Shown: positions 1 through 5,678 of the stretch, one piece after another
Layout: each line of letters begins with the position of its first letter
Numbering within the stretch: position 1 is the stretch's first letter
The notes under the pieces: generated by a model
What the model was told of the DNA's origin: nothing
The model's input: the letters and a program-made list of their open reading frames with translations, nothing else
The model's database searches: none
Program-made: the position numbers and the translations under genes
Origin: an uncultured Treponema sp.
GTDB taxonomy: Bacteria > Spirochaetota > Spirochaetia > Treponematales > Treponemataceae
Direction: 5' to 3'
NCBI GenBank assembly: GCA_937890485.1
Contig: CALBXN010000228.1
Coordinates: 1-6,897 of the forward strand
DNA length: 6,897 bases

Positions 1-557
1 GAATGCAATACAGGTTGTTTGTAAACCAGTAAAAAAGGATATGGTCCTTCAACTATTTTTAAAACATTTAAAGCAATCATTACAATTGCATAAATTATTG
101 TAAAGTACAATCCTCTAATTGCATTTAGATTATCATATTTTTCAACAAAAATAAATGACAATATTGCTAAAATGGGGCATAGTGTGTGATGATATAGCAT
201 GGATCCATTGAACAACAGGCGGTACAGTCCCAAATCTGTTGTCCATGACAGTACTGTTACGACAATTATCAATGTCAATGTTGTGGAAACGACTGCAACA
301 AATCTGAAAGATTTAAACCAGCTGGGCAGTTCTCCATTTTTTGACAGATATATTAAAAGGATTATTGATGATATCAATAACAATAAATTGCTGTCTTCTG
401 TATAGTATTCTAATGAAGTTATTCCCAATTCGCTGAAAACCAGTATAAATCCGATTATTTCTAAAATAACTATTATTAAATTAATTATTATATTAATATT
501 TTTTGATAAGACTATATCTCTCATTTTATCATTTGCTTTAATTCTTGTTATCATCAT
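1..557 (-). CDS. Polytopic membrane protein, 5' part, runs off the left edge
   Basis: Reading the minus strand from the ATG at 557-555 gives 185 codons without a stop up to the window edge, so the C-terminus is missing. A second ATG follows at once, and another at residue 12 (524-522) is a possible start; no strong Shine-Dalgarno is visible. The product is strongly hydrophobic, with likely membrane segments near residues 21-42, 57-71, 86-106, 125-138 and 148-167. A 'LYHHTLCPILAI' stretch (121-132) and a 'GPYPFLLVY' stretch (171-179) resemble the uncharacterised Pr6Pr / FAR-17a-AIG1-like integral membrane family; that link is from memory and tentative. Function is unknown. Codon use sets it apart: 16 of 29 Ile codons are ATA and there are 7 CTG Leu codons, against 4 ATA of 18 and no CTG in nadD. 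It may therefore be transferred DNA or a chimeric assembly, possibly from a methanogen such as Methanobrevibacter (speculative). Confidence 0.7.
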   Translation of the reverse strand, partial: MMITRIKANDKMRDIVLSKNINIIINLIIVILEIIGFILVFSELGITSLEYYTEDSNLLLLISSIILLIYLSKNGELPSWFKSFRFVAVVSTTLTLIIVVTVLSWTTDLGLYRLLFNGSMLYHHTLCPILAILSFIFVEKYDNLNAIRGLYFTIIYAIVMIALNVLKIVEGPYPFLLVYKQPVLH

Positions 558-682
558 AGACTCTATAAACTTACACAAACAAAAAAGATTTACATATGAA
601 ATTGTGAAAAGAGAATTGACTGTATTAGAGTATGAAATAATTTATGAAAATCCTGAAACAGGAATAATTTCATTTATTCAAG
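558..682. other. Junction region between membrane gene and obg remnant
   Basis: This AT-rich stretch holds no gene I can name. The obg reading frame is closed upstream by a TAA at 665-667. Plus frame 1 is open from 406 to a TAA at 718-720 and reads protein-like between about 556 and 700, including 'YEIVKREL'. That string recalls the segment of Obg that lies before the NKxD motif, but the spacing and frame do not fit an intact Obg. The upstream part of that frame is antisense to the membrane gene. The break in obg therefore lies somewhere between about 540 and 710. Confidence 0.4.
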
Positions 683-1018
683 ATGGTATTGAAAAATCGA
701 TTTCTATATATAATTCTTTGTAATAAAATTGATATTGAAGGTGCTTTAGACCGAGCAGAAGAAATAAAAGCAAAATTGCAAGAAAAAAATCCTGACGAGA
801 AAGTTTTATTTATGTCAGTTTATGAGAGAAAAGGATTGAAAAACGTAGAACAAGCAATTATTTCTTTGGTTGACTCAATGGAAAATAAAGACAGATTTGA
901 AAATCTTTCTGGCGAAACTGCTCTAAATCGTGCTGGTAAAACAAAAATTAGTGATTTCTTAAAAGATAAGGCTAATTGTACAACTGACACAGATCAATAT
1001 CCGGGTTCAGAATTATGA
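683..1018 (+). pseudogene. obgE: GTPase ObgE/CgtA, C-terminal fragment (5' end missing)
   Basis: Only the end of an Obg-type ribosome-assembly GTPase is present. The G4 guanine-specificity motif NKID is at residues 14-17 of the open frame and the G5-like 'SVYERKGL' at 45-52. A short polar tail follows, ending in 'YPGSEL'. The N-terminal Obg fold and the G1-G3 motifs, normally over 250 residues, are absent. An upstream in-frame stop at 665-667 and unrelated sequence further left replace them. The ATG at 683 is thus probably not a natural start; homology becomes convincing from about 710. Obg binds the 50S subunit and is essential in most bacteria studied, so a genuine loss here would be surprising. 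A contig break or chimera is the simpler reading. The stop overlaps the nadD start (ATGA at 1015-1018), the usual operon arrangement. Confidence 0.8.
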
Positions 1019-1593
1019 AATTAGCAATTTTAGGCGGAACTTTTAATCCTGTTCACATAGGACATTTGATGTTAGCTGAAGATGTTAGGAAAGAATTTGG
1101 TTATGATAAAATTCTTTTTATTCCAGCCTGTGTTCCACCTCATAAAGCATATAAAGCTTGTGTTTCTGATTCTGATAGACTTGAAATGTTACGGCTTGCA
1201 ACGAAGGATAATCCTTATTTTGAAGTTGACGATTGTGAATTAAAACGAAAGGGAATTTCTTACACAATTGATACAATTTATGATTTAGAATCTCGTTATC
1301 AAGAAAAAATTGAAGGAAAAATTGGTTTGATTATTGGGGATGATTTACTTTCAGGTTTTGAATCTTGGCATTTGGCAGAAACTTTGGCTTTGCGAGTTCG
1401 TTTAATTGTTGGCAGAAGAAATTCGTCTGTTTTGCCTTTAGAAAGTAAATTTCCATTTTCGCCACTATCAAATTCAATTTTGCCAATTTCAAGTTCTGAT
1501 ATCCGTAATCGAATAATAAATAAAAAAAGTTGGAGATATTTAGTACCTGAATCAGTTTTTCAGTATATAAGCGAAAGGAATCTTTATGAGTGA
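1015..1593 (+). CDS. nadD: Nicotinate-nucleotide adenylyltransferase NadD
   Basis: This cytosolic enzyme joins nicotinate mononucleotide and ATP to give deamido-NAD and pyrophosphate, a late step of NAD synthesis. The 192-residue protein has the normal family length. The nucleotidyltransferase signature 'GGTFNPVHIGH' is at residues 7-17 and carries the HxGH motif (HIGH, 14-17). 'PPHK' follows at 41-44, 'LIIGDD' at 105-110 with the conserved 'W' at 118, and the second ATP-binding motif 'ISSSDIR' at 158-164. The start overlaps the obg stop by 4 nt and no good Shine-Dalgarno is visible, which suggests translational coupling. The 3' end overlaps yqeK by 8 nt. The pairing of nadD with yqeK and rsfS is common across bacteria and supports the assignment. 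Confidence 0.96.
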   Translation: MKLAILGGTFNPVHIGHLMLAEDVRKEFGYDKILFIPACVPPHKAYKACVSDSDRLEMLRLATKDNPYFEVDDCELKRKGISYTIDTIYDLESRYQEKIEGKIGLIIGDDLLSGFESWHLAETLALRVRLIVGRRNSSVLPLESKFPFSPLSNSILPISSSDIRNRIINKKSWRYLVPESVFQYISERNLYE

Positions 1594-2167
1594 AGAAAAT
1601 CAAATTTTACTTGAAAAACTAAAAAAATATCTTTCTGTAAGTGTTTGTCAGGAACGATATGATCACTGTATGAGAACTGCTCAGACTGCAAAAAACTTGT
1701 GTCTTAGATTTGGTGAAGATGCTGAACTTGGTGAAATTGCTGGAGTTGCACACGATATTTGTAAAGAAATGAAGTCTGATTTATTGCTGAATCTTGTTTC
1801 TGTTTCAGAATATGAAATTTCTCAAATAGAAAAAGATAAACCTTCGCTTTTGCACGGAAAAGCTGCAAGTGTGCTTTTAAAAAACGATTTTGGTGTTTCT
1901 AATAAAGATTTATTAGAAGCAGTAAGTAATCATGTTTTTGGAAAACCTAAAATGTGTAATCTTGCTAAAATTCTTTATGTAGCGGATAAAAGTGAGCCAG
2001 GTAGACCGTATGTTAATCAAGAATATCTTGAAAAATTACAAAAAATGTCATTAAATGAACTTGTAGAATATGTTTTAGAAAATAATATTGCTTATTTAAC
2101 AAAAAAGGGAAAAGCAATTTCAAAAGAAACTTATGAATTATTGCGTTCTATAAAAGGAGAATGTTGA
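1586..2167 (+). CDS. yqeK: YqeK-type HD-domain hydrolase (predicted Ap4A hydrolase)
   Basis: YqeK proteins are HD-superfamily metal-dependent phosphohydrolases; characterised members split diadenosine tetraphosphate symmetrically into two ADP. Visible metal-ligand candidates are H27 ('YDHCMRTA'), the HD pair H56-D57 ('AHDIC'), H90 ('HGKAA'), H116 ('NHVFG') and D134 in 'ILYVADKSEPGR' (129-140), which is the family signature region. At 193 residues it has normal length. Many YqeK proteins read HTTG or similar where this one has HVFG, a local substitution beside a metal-ligand histidine. The ATG at 1586 lies 6 nt after AAGGA (1575-1579) and overlaps the nadD stop. A single base separates its stop from the next start, so the operon is tightly coupled. 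The substrate is inferred from the family. Confidence 0.9.
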   Translation: MSEENQILLEKLKKYLSVSVCQERYDHCMRTAQTAKNLCLRFGEDAELGEIAGVAHDICKEMKSDLLLNLVSVSEYEISQIEKDKPSLLHGKAASVLLKNDFGVSNKDLLEAVSNHVFGKPKMCNLAKILYVADKSEPGRPYVNQEYLEKLQKMSLNELVEYVLENNIAYLTKKGKAISKETYELLRSIKGEC

Positions 2168-2168
2168 T

Positions 2169-3365
2169 ATGGGTAAAAAAAATAATATTGGTAATTCTGC
2201 ATTGTTTTTGCTATTAATATTTGCGGTGTTGGCAGTTTCTGCATTTGTTTTATTTTTTTCATTGAGAACTGACCCTATTGAAGAAGTTCTAAAAAACGAT
2301 CAATTATTAAAAATACTTTTTGTTTTGTCTGATGAAGATGAAGTTATTTCTACAGATGTAATTCTTTATTACCCTGTGACTCAAAAAACTGCAATGTTTG
2401 ATATTCCAGGAAGAACAGGTGCAATTTATTCTTCGGTTGGAAGAGTTGATAGAATTGATTCTGTTTATTTGGAAAAAGGAATTCAATCTTATAAACAAGA
2501 AATTGAAAAACTTCTAGATACGACAATTCCATTTACTTTAGAGATAACTTTAGAGCAATTTTCACAGTTAACTGACTTACTTGGAGGATTGAGACTTTTT
2601 ATTCCTTCACCTGTTGATATAAAAATTGAAGATGATTATTATTTATTACCTTCTGGAGCTGTAACTTTAGATGGTGATAAGATAAAAACATATATAAAAT
2701 ATCGTGAACCTGAAGAAACTGAAACTGATATTCAGGAAAGAATGCAAAATACTGTTCTTGGTTTTTTAAATGCAATTAATAAACAAAAAGAATTGGTTTT
2801 AGGCGATAAAACTTTTGATTATTTTTACAAATTAATGAAAACAGATATGGATAAAGATGGTTTGAAGAGACTTTTGTCTGAAATATCAAATATTGATTCA
2901 GAGCGTCTTGCTCCTCAAACTATTACAGGTTCTGTTCGTGAAGTAGACGGAATGAAATTACTTTTTCCATATTATGATGGTCAGCTTATAAAAGATGCTT
3001 GTAAACAAAGTATGTCTGCTTTGGTAGCTTCTACAAGTATGGTATATGATAGAACTTATGTTCTAGAAATTCAAAATGGAACAACTGTTCAAGGTTTAGC
3101 AAAGAATACATCTGCATTGTTGCAAAGTATTGGATATGATGTTCTTACAACGACAAACGCAGATAGTAATGACTACGAAAAAACAATTATTATTGATCAC
3201 ATTAATAATCCACAGGTTGCTTCTTCTTTAGGTGACTTTATTATGTGTGATAATATAATTGTTGAAGAAGTTCAAAGTGAAGATGCTAGTTTGGATGCAA
3301 ATTTATTAGTAGACTTTACTATTATTCTTGGAGAAGACTTTGATGGTCGGTATGTTAGAGATTAG
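2169..3365 (+). CDS. LytR-CpsA-Psr (LCP) family protein with LytR_C domain
   Basis: LCP proteins are membrane-anchored and, in Gram-positives, transfer glycopolymers onto peptidoglycan. This 398-residue protein has a short basic N-terminus and one membrane segment (about residues 11-32), so the rest should face the periplasm. The LCP core spans about 47-200, with 'DLLGGLRLFIP' (136-146), 'LDGDKIKTYIKYRE' (167-180) and 'ETDIQERMQNTV' (185-196) matching the end of the domain. The catalytic-region hallmark IPRDT reads 'IPGRTGA' (79-85), and the Arg of the usual RxDT is replaced ('STDVI', 61-65), so the active site is diverged. Residues about 297-390 ('VLEIQNGTTVQGLA' at its start) form a LytR_C (CpsA/LytR C-terminal) domain. 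AAGGAG at 2154-2159 precedes the ATG. Treponemes lack teichoic acids, so the substrate, if any, is unknown. Confidence 0.85.
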   Translation: MGKKNNIGNSALFLLLIFAVLAVSAFVLFFSLRTDPIEEVLKNDQLLKILFVLSDEDEVISTDVILYYPVTQKTAMFDIPGRTGAIYSSVGRVDRIDSVYLEKGIQSYKQEIEKLLDTTIPFTLEITLEQFSQLTDLLGGLRLFIPSPVDIKIEDDYYLLPSGAVTLDGDKIKTYIKYREPEETETDIQERMQNTVLGFLNAINKQKELVLGDKTFDYFYKLMKTDMDKDGLKRLLSEISNIDSERLAPQTITGSVREVDGMKLLFPYYDGQLIKDACKQSMSALVASTSMVYDRTYVLEIQNGTTVQGLAKNTSALLQSIGYDVLTTTNADSNDYEKTIIIDHINNPQVASSLGDFIMCDNIIVEEVQSEDASLDANLLVDFTIILGEDFDGRYVRD

Positions 3366-3385
3366 ATAAGGTAAGGGGAATAAAA

Positions 3386-3730
3386 ATGAAGACTGCAAAA
3401 GAAAAAGCTTTAGAAATTGCTCAATTAATGATTGATTTTAAAGGTGAAGATGTTACTGTAATTGATGTTTCAAAATTAAATAGTTGGACAGATTATTTTA
3501 TTATCGTAACTATAAATAGTTCTTCTCATTGGAAAGGTTTGTATAAACAAGTAAAGGATTATGTAAAAGAAAATGATTTACAAATTCATGTTCCGAACAG
3601 AAAAACTCCAGATGGTGATGATTGGAATTTAATTGATGTTGGAAATATTGTTGTACATTTAATGTCACAAGAAGCTCGTGATTTTTACGATTTAGAAAAA
3701 TTGTGGCATGCAGGAGAAAAACTTTTATAG
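3386..3730 (+). CDS. rsfS: Ribosomal silencing factor RsfS (Iojap family)
   Basis: RsfS binds ribosomal protein L14 on the 50S subunit and blocks joining of the 30S subunit, lowering translation when nutrients are short. The 114-residue protein matches the family end to end: 'VTVIDVSKLNSWTDYFII' (23-40), then 'NSSSHWKGL' (44-52), 'DDWNLIDVGNIVVHLMS' (78-94) and 'YDLEKLW' (101-107). AAGGGG (3373-3378) gives a good ribosome binding site before the ATG. It is the last gene of the obg-nadD-yqeK-LCP operon, 20 nt after the LCP stop, and a hairpin terminator follows about 30 nt later. Its place in a nadD-yqeK operon is typical. Confidence 0.95.
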   Translation: MKTAKEKALEIAQLMIDFKGEDVTVIDVSKLNSWTDYFIIVTINSSSHWKGLYKQVKDYVKENDLQIHVPNRKTPDGDDWNLIDVGNIVVHLMSQEARDFYDLEKLWHAGEKLL

Positions 3731-3760
3731 AATTGATTTTTTTAAGTTTTTATTAAAAAG

Positions 3761-3820
3761 AAAAACCACCTAATGAACTGAAGTTTGCTTCATGATTCAC
3801 CTGGTGGTTTTTTTTGTTTT
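3761..3820. terminator. Bidirectional intrinsic terminator between rsfS and the acidic gene
   Basis: AAAAACCACC (3761-3770) pairs perfectly with GGTGGTTTTT (3803-3812). Inside it a further helix forms from TGAAG (3779-3783) and CTTCA (3788-3792) around a TTTG loop, with TGAA/TTCA (3774-3777/3796-3799) between. The plus strand ends in a T-rich run (3808-3820). The minus strand also reads into T's because the left arm begins with A's. It can thus end both the plus-strand rsfS operon and the converging minus-strand gene that stops at 3831. Confidence 0.88.
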
Positions 3821-3830
3821 TGATTAAAAT

Positions 3831-4076
3831 TTATTCATCATCAAAAACATCGTAATCAAAGTCGTCGTCTTCGTCATCATCGTAACCAAAGTCGTCGTCT
3901 TCATCGTCGTAATCATCGATGTCATCTTCGAAATCTTCGTCCATGTATTCATCATCGTCAAAGTCATCGAGTGAATCATCGTCATCAAAATCATCATCAA
4001 AATCATCATTATACGCATAGCTAAAACCATAATTAGCTAATGTTGTTTCGTCTAATAATTCTTTTTCAGCGAGCAT
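3831..4076 (-). CDS. Small Asp-rich acidic protein, function unknown
   Basis: The 81-residue product has an ordinary N-terminus ('MLAEKELLDETTLANYGFSY', 1-20) followed by a tail of runs of Asp broken by Phe, Tyr and Glu. By my count about 36 Asp and 9 Glu make up over half of the protein. No catalytic motif, signal peptide or membrane segment is visible. It looks real: AAGGAAG lies 6 nt before the ATG on the minus strand (plus 4083-4089), a TATAAT hexamer lies further upstream, and a bidirectional terminator follows the stop. The tail is coded by GAT/GAC-rich triplets, so its length could vary by triplet slippage. An RpoE (delta)-like acidic tail was considered, but its folded N-terminal domain is absent. 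Polyanionic tails of this kind can bind basic proteins or cations; that is conjecture. Confidence 0.75.
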   Translation of the reverse strand: MLAEKELLDETTLANYGFSYAYNDDFDDDFDDDDSLDDFDDDEYMDEDFEDDIDDYDDEDDDFGYDDDEDDDFDYDVFDDE

Positions 4077-4086
4077 ACGATACTTC

Positions 4087-4098
4087 CTTAATATTAAG
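4087..4098. repeat. 12-nt perfect palindrome, possible operator
   Basis: CTTAATATTAAG is a perfect inverted repeat. It lies just downstream of the likely minus-strand transcription start for the acidic gene and touches its Shine-Dalgarno. It could be a small operator, but short AT palindromes also arise by chance. Confidence 0.25.
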
Positions 4099-4106
4099 CG
4101 TCTTAT

Positions 4107-4112
4107 ATTATA
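4107..4112 (-). promoter_or_regulatory. Candidate -10 box for the acidic-protein gene
   Basis: The minus strand reads TATAAT here, which would start transcription near 4100, about 25 nt before the ATG. A TTGACA on the same strand (plus 4137-4142) is 24 nt away, too far for a normal -35. The hexamer at the usual distance is poor, so only the -10 is supported. Confidence 0.35.
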
Positions 4113-4216
4113 ACAATAAATGAGAGTGTATATTTATGTCAATTAGTTGAAGAAAAAAAAATAGAGATTTTTGATAAATTTTTTTTTTATTTTTTTAAAT
4201 AAATTTCTTAAAAGGT

Positions 4217-4244
4217 TTGACAAAAGTTTAAATTTCTGTATAAT
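4217..4244 (+). promoter_or_regulatory. Sigma-70-type promoter of ispE
   Basis: TTGACA (4217-4222) and TATAAT (4239-4244) both match consensus exactly, with a 16-nt spacer. Poly-T tracts (4179-4196) lie upstream. The expected transcription start is about 4249-4252, only 4 to 7 nt before the ispE ATG at 4256. The transcript would likely continue through spoVG and tRNA-Gln to the terminator at 5567-5602. Confidence 0.85.
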
Positions 4245-4255
4245 AAAGAATATCT

Positions 4256-5134
4256 ATGTTAGATGTAGTGTGTGAGTATGCACCGGCTAAAGTAAATTTG
4301 CATCTTAAGGTTATGCCTAAAAGGTCGGATGGATATCACCCTATTGAGAGTATTTTTCAAACTTTGCCTTTATATGATGATATATTGGTTAAGTGTGAGG
4401 GAGAGAGTTTAGGTTGTGTTGTAAAATGTAGTGCGATGCAACTTCCTGATGAAAATACACTAACAAAGACATACAACTTATTCAGCCAGTATTCTGGTAT
4501 ATCAGTTGGAGTTCAAGTAGAGCTCACAAAGAGAATTCCTACTGGTGCTGGATTAGGTGGTGGATCTTCCGATGCTGCGTTTTTTTTACGAGCATTGAAT
4601 AAAATGTTTGATTATCCTTTAAATAGGAGTCAGATGGAAGAAATTGCCAATTTAGTTGGAAGTGATGTGTTGTTTTTCTTGTCTGGTGGTACTGCCATCG
4701 TGACAGGTCGTGGAGATGAGGTAAGACCGATTTGTTCGCGAGATGATTTATGTTTTGTTATTGTGTATCCTGATGTACATTGTTCGACTGTTGAGTCTTA
4801 TAGACTTTTGGATGAATATATGGTGTTAGGAAAAGCAGATGTAGGACCGACTTTACAGGATTTAGAAGGTGTTTATCAAAGACCTATTTCGGATTGGAAT
4901 TTTATAAATTCTTTTACGTATCCTGTTGTTGCAAAGTTTCCTATTATTTCTGAGGTTATGAATAATCTTAGAAATTTAGGTGCTGATTTTGTGCAAATGA
5001 GTGGTTCTGGCTCAACTGTTTTTGGTGTGTTTTCAGATTTTATTCTTGGAGAAAATGCCTACACGAACCTAAAATCAAAGTGGAAGAAGTGTTTTTACTT
5101 AGTTCCTGGATTGAACAAGGTGCATGATTTGTAG
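4256..5134 (+). CDS. ispE: 4-diphosphocytidyl-2-C-methyl-D-erythritol kinase IspE
   Basis: IspE uses ATP to phosphorylate the 2-hydroxyl of CDP-methylerythritol in the non-mevalonate (MEP) route to isoprenoids. The 292-residue GHMP kinase has the substrate-site motif 'APAKVNLHL' (9-17), then 'KRSDGYHPIESIF' (22-34). The glycine-rich ATP loop 'PTGAGLGGGSSDAA' is at 95-108. 'GSDVLFF' (135-141) carries the likely catalytic Asp at 137; most relatives have Pro where this one has Leu139. The C-terminal motif 'MSGSGSTVFGVF' is at 248-259. The ATG at 4256 gives the usual short N-terminus and no earlier start is plausible. There is no Shine-Dalgarno, and the promoter is so close that the message should be nearly leaderless. 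spoVG begins 32 nt after the stop. Confidence 0.95.
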   Translation: MLDVVCEYAPAKVNLHLKVMPKRSDGYHPIESIFQTLPLYDDILVKCEGESLGCVVKCSAMQLPDENTLTKTYNLFSQYSGISVGVQVELTKRIPTGAGLGGGSSDAAFFLRALNKMFDYPLNRSQMEEIANLVGSDVLFFLSGGTAIVTGRGDEVRPICSRDDLCFVIVYPDVHCSTVESYRLLDEYMVLGKADVGPTLQDLEGVYQRPISDWNFINSFTYPVVAKFPIISEVMNNLRNLGADFVQMSGSGSTVFGVFSDFILGENAYTNLKSKWKKCFYLVPGLNKVHDL

Positions 5135-5166
5135 CTTGTATTAGAATTGAAGAGGTTTAGTGGCTT

Positions 5167-5445
5167 ATGCAGATTACAGAAATTCGCATCCGAAAGGTTG
5201 CTGCTGAAGGAAAGTTGAAAGCTTACGTAACAGTTACATTTGATAACTGTTTTGTAGTACACAACGTAAAGATTATTGAAGGTAAAACTGGTTTATTTAT
5301 CGCTATGCCAAGTCGTAAGACAAGTGGTGGTGAATATAAGGATGTTGCTCATCCTATAAGTCCTGAATTTCGTACTGAATTGCAAGATAAAATACTTGCT
5401 GAGTATGAAGCAGGTCATATAGAAGAAGCATCAGCAGACGATTAA
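5167..5445 (+). CDS. spoVG: SpoVG family nucleic-acid-binding regulator
   Basis: SpoVG proteins are small site-specific DNA- and RNA-binding regulators, first known from Bacillus sporulation and also shown to bind nucleic acids in Borrelia. The 92-residue protein follows the family closely: 'MQITEIRIRKV' (1-11), 'FVVHNVKIIEGKTGLFIAMP' (29-48), 'SGGEYKDVAHPISPEFR' (53-69) and the helix 'LQDKILAEY' (72-80). A short acidic tail ends in 'ASADD'. GAAGAGG (5149-5155) lies 11 nt before the ATG, rather far but usable. It sits 32 nt after ispE, probably in the same transcript, and 23 nt before a tRNA gene. A spirochaete of this kind does not form endospores, so the role here should be general gene regulation; the targets cannot be read from the sequence. 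Confidence 0.95.
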   Translation: MQITEIRIRKVAAEGKLKAYVTVTFDNCFVVHNVKIIEGKTGLFIAMPSRKTSGGEYKDVAHPISPEFRTELQDKILAEYEAGHIEEASADD

Positions 5446-5468
5446 GTCTGGCCCGTTTTTCTATATTT

Positions 5469-5541
5469 TGGGTCGTCGTCAAGTGGTAAGACAACGGCTT
5501 TTGGTGCCGTCATTCCGCAGGTTCGAATCCTGCCGACCCAG
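5469..5541 (+). tRNA. tRNA-Gln (anticodon UUG)
   Basis: The 73-nt cloverleaf is complete. The acceptor stem is TGGGTCG/CGACCCA (5469-5475/5534-5540) with discriminator G5541. The D stem is GTC/GAC (5478-5480/5490-5492). The anticodon stem is ACGGC/GCCGT (5494-5498/5506-5510) with loop TTTTGGT, giving TTG at 5501-5503. The T stem is GCAGG/CCTGC around TTCGAAT. U1-A72 is typical of tRNA-Gln. CCA is not encoded. It lies close behind spoVG and ahead of a terminator, so it may be processed from the ispE-spoVG transcript. Confidence 0.96.
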
Positions 5542-5566
5542 TTATTTCGGTTATAAACCGTAAAAA

Positions 5567-5602
5567 TAGTCAAGGCAGTTTTGTTCTTGACTAATTTTTT
5601 TT
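5567..5602 (+). terminator. Intrinsic terminator after tRNA-Gln
   Basis: TAGTCAAG (5567-5574) pairs with CTTGACTA (5586-5593) around an 11-nt loop, followed by a run of eight T's (5595-5602). A second small hairpin, CGGTT-ATA-AACCG (5548-5560), lies between it and the tRNA and may help 3' processing. Confidence 0.85.
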
Positions 5603-5604
5603 AT

Positions 5605-5678
5605 GGAAAACTCTGGCGTGATGAACGATGGGGTTTATGCTAATCTCTTATTTTGTTTTATTTTAGCAAGGGTTTTCC
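5605..5678 (+). promoter_or_regulatory. Structured leader upstream of rplY, possible autoregulatory element
   Basis: The stretch between the tRNA terminator and rplY can fold. GGAAAACTC (5605-5613) pairs with GGGTTTTCC (5670-5678), 9 pairs with one G-U. Inside, TGCTAA (5638-5643) pairs with TTAGCA (5663-5668). A GC-richer stretch (5614-5633) lies between the left arms. The rplY Shine-Dalgarno follows 13 nt after the closing stem. L25 binds 5S rRNA loop E, and leader RNAs for ribosomal protein genes often bind their own product, so an L25-controlled leader is possible; this is inference. No clear promoter was found between 5603 and 5704. Confidence 0.4.

Larger units (their letters stand above)
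4077..4216. other. AT-rich divergent intergenic region
   Basis: This gap separates the minus-strand acidic gene from plus-strand ispE and contains no open gene. It holds a TATAAT on the minus strand, a 12-nt palindrome, an A tract (4153-4161) and two long T tracts (4179-4188 and 4190-4196). The T tracts end about 20 nt before the ispE -35 box, so they may act as an UP element or give intrinsic DNA curvature. Confidence 0.5.

Noticed and set aside
199..405. Plus-strand open frame of 68 codons
   Set aside because: It is antisense to the better supported minus-strand membrane gene, has no ribosome binding site and resembles no family.
1331..1603. Minus-strand open frame inside nadD
   Set aside because: It lies opposite a clear nadD and its composition is what an antisense frame of AT-rich coding DNA gives.
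2307..2532. Two minus-strand open frames inside the LCP gene
   Set aside because: Both are antisense to a well supported gene and show no start signals.
3835..4010. Repetitive triplets that look like a tandem repeat or CRISPR-like array
   Set aside because: There are no regular spacers; the pattern is explained by Asp codons in the acidic protein.
3824..4030. Met- and Thr-rich minus-strand frame overlapping the acidic gene
   Set aside because: It is the shifted reading of the GAT repeats; the Asp-rich frame has the ribosome binding site.
4137..4142. TTGACA on the minus strand as -35 for the acidic gene
   Set aside because: The 24-nt distance to the TATAAT is too long for a sigma-70 promoter.
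5435..5459. Hairpin CAGAC/GTCTG at the spoVG stop with T's after it, as a terminator
   Set aside because: The stem is only 5 pairs and the T run begins 5 nt later, so termination before the tRNA would be weak.
5614..5637. Resemblance of the rplY leader to 5S rRNA loop E
   Set aside because: A few bases (CGATGG) match one strand, but the second strand and their order do not fit clearly, so I do not claim it.
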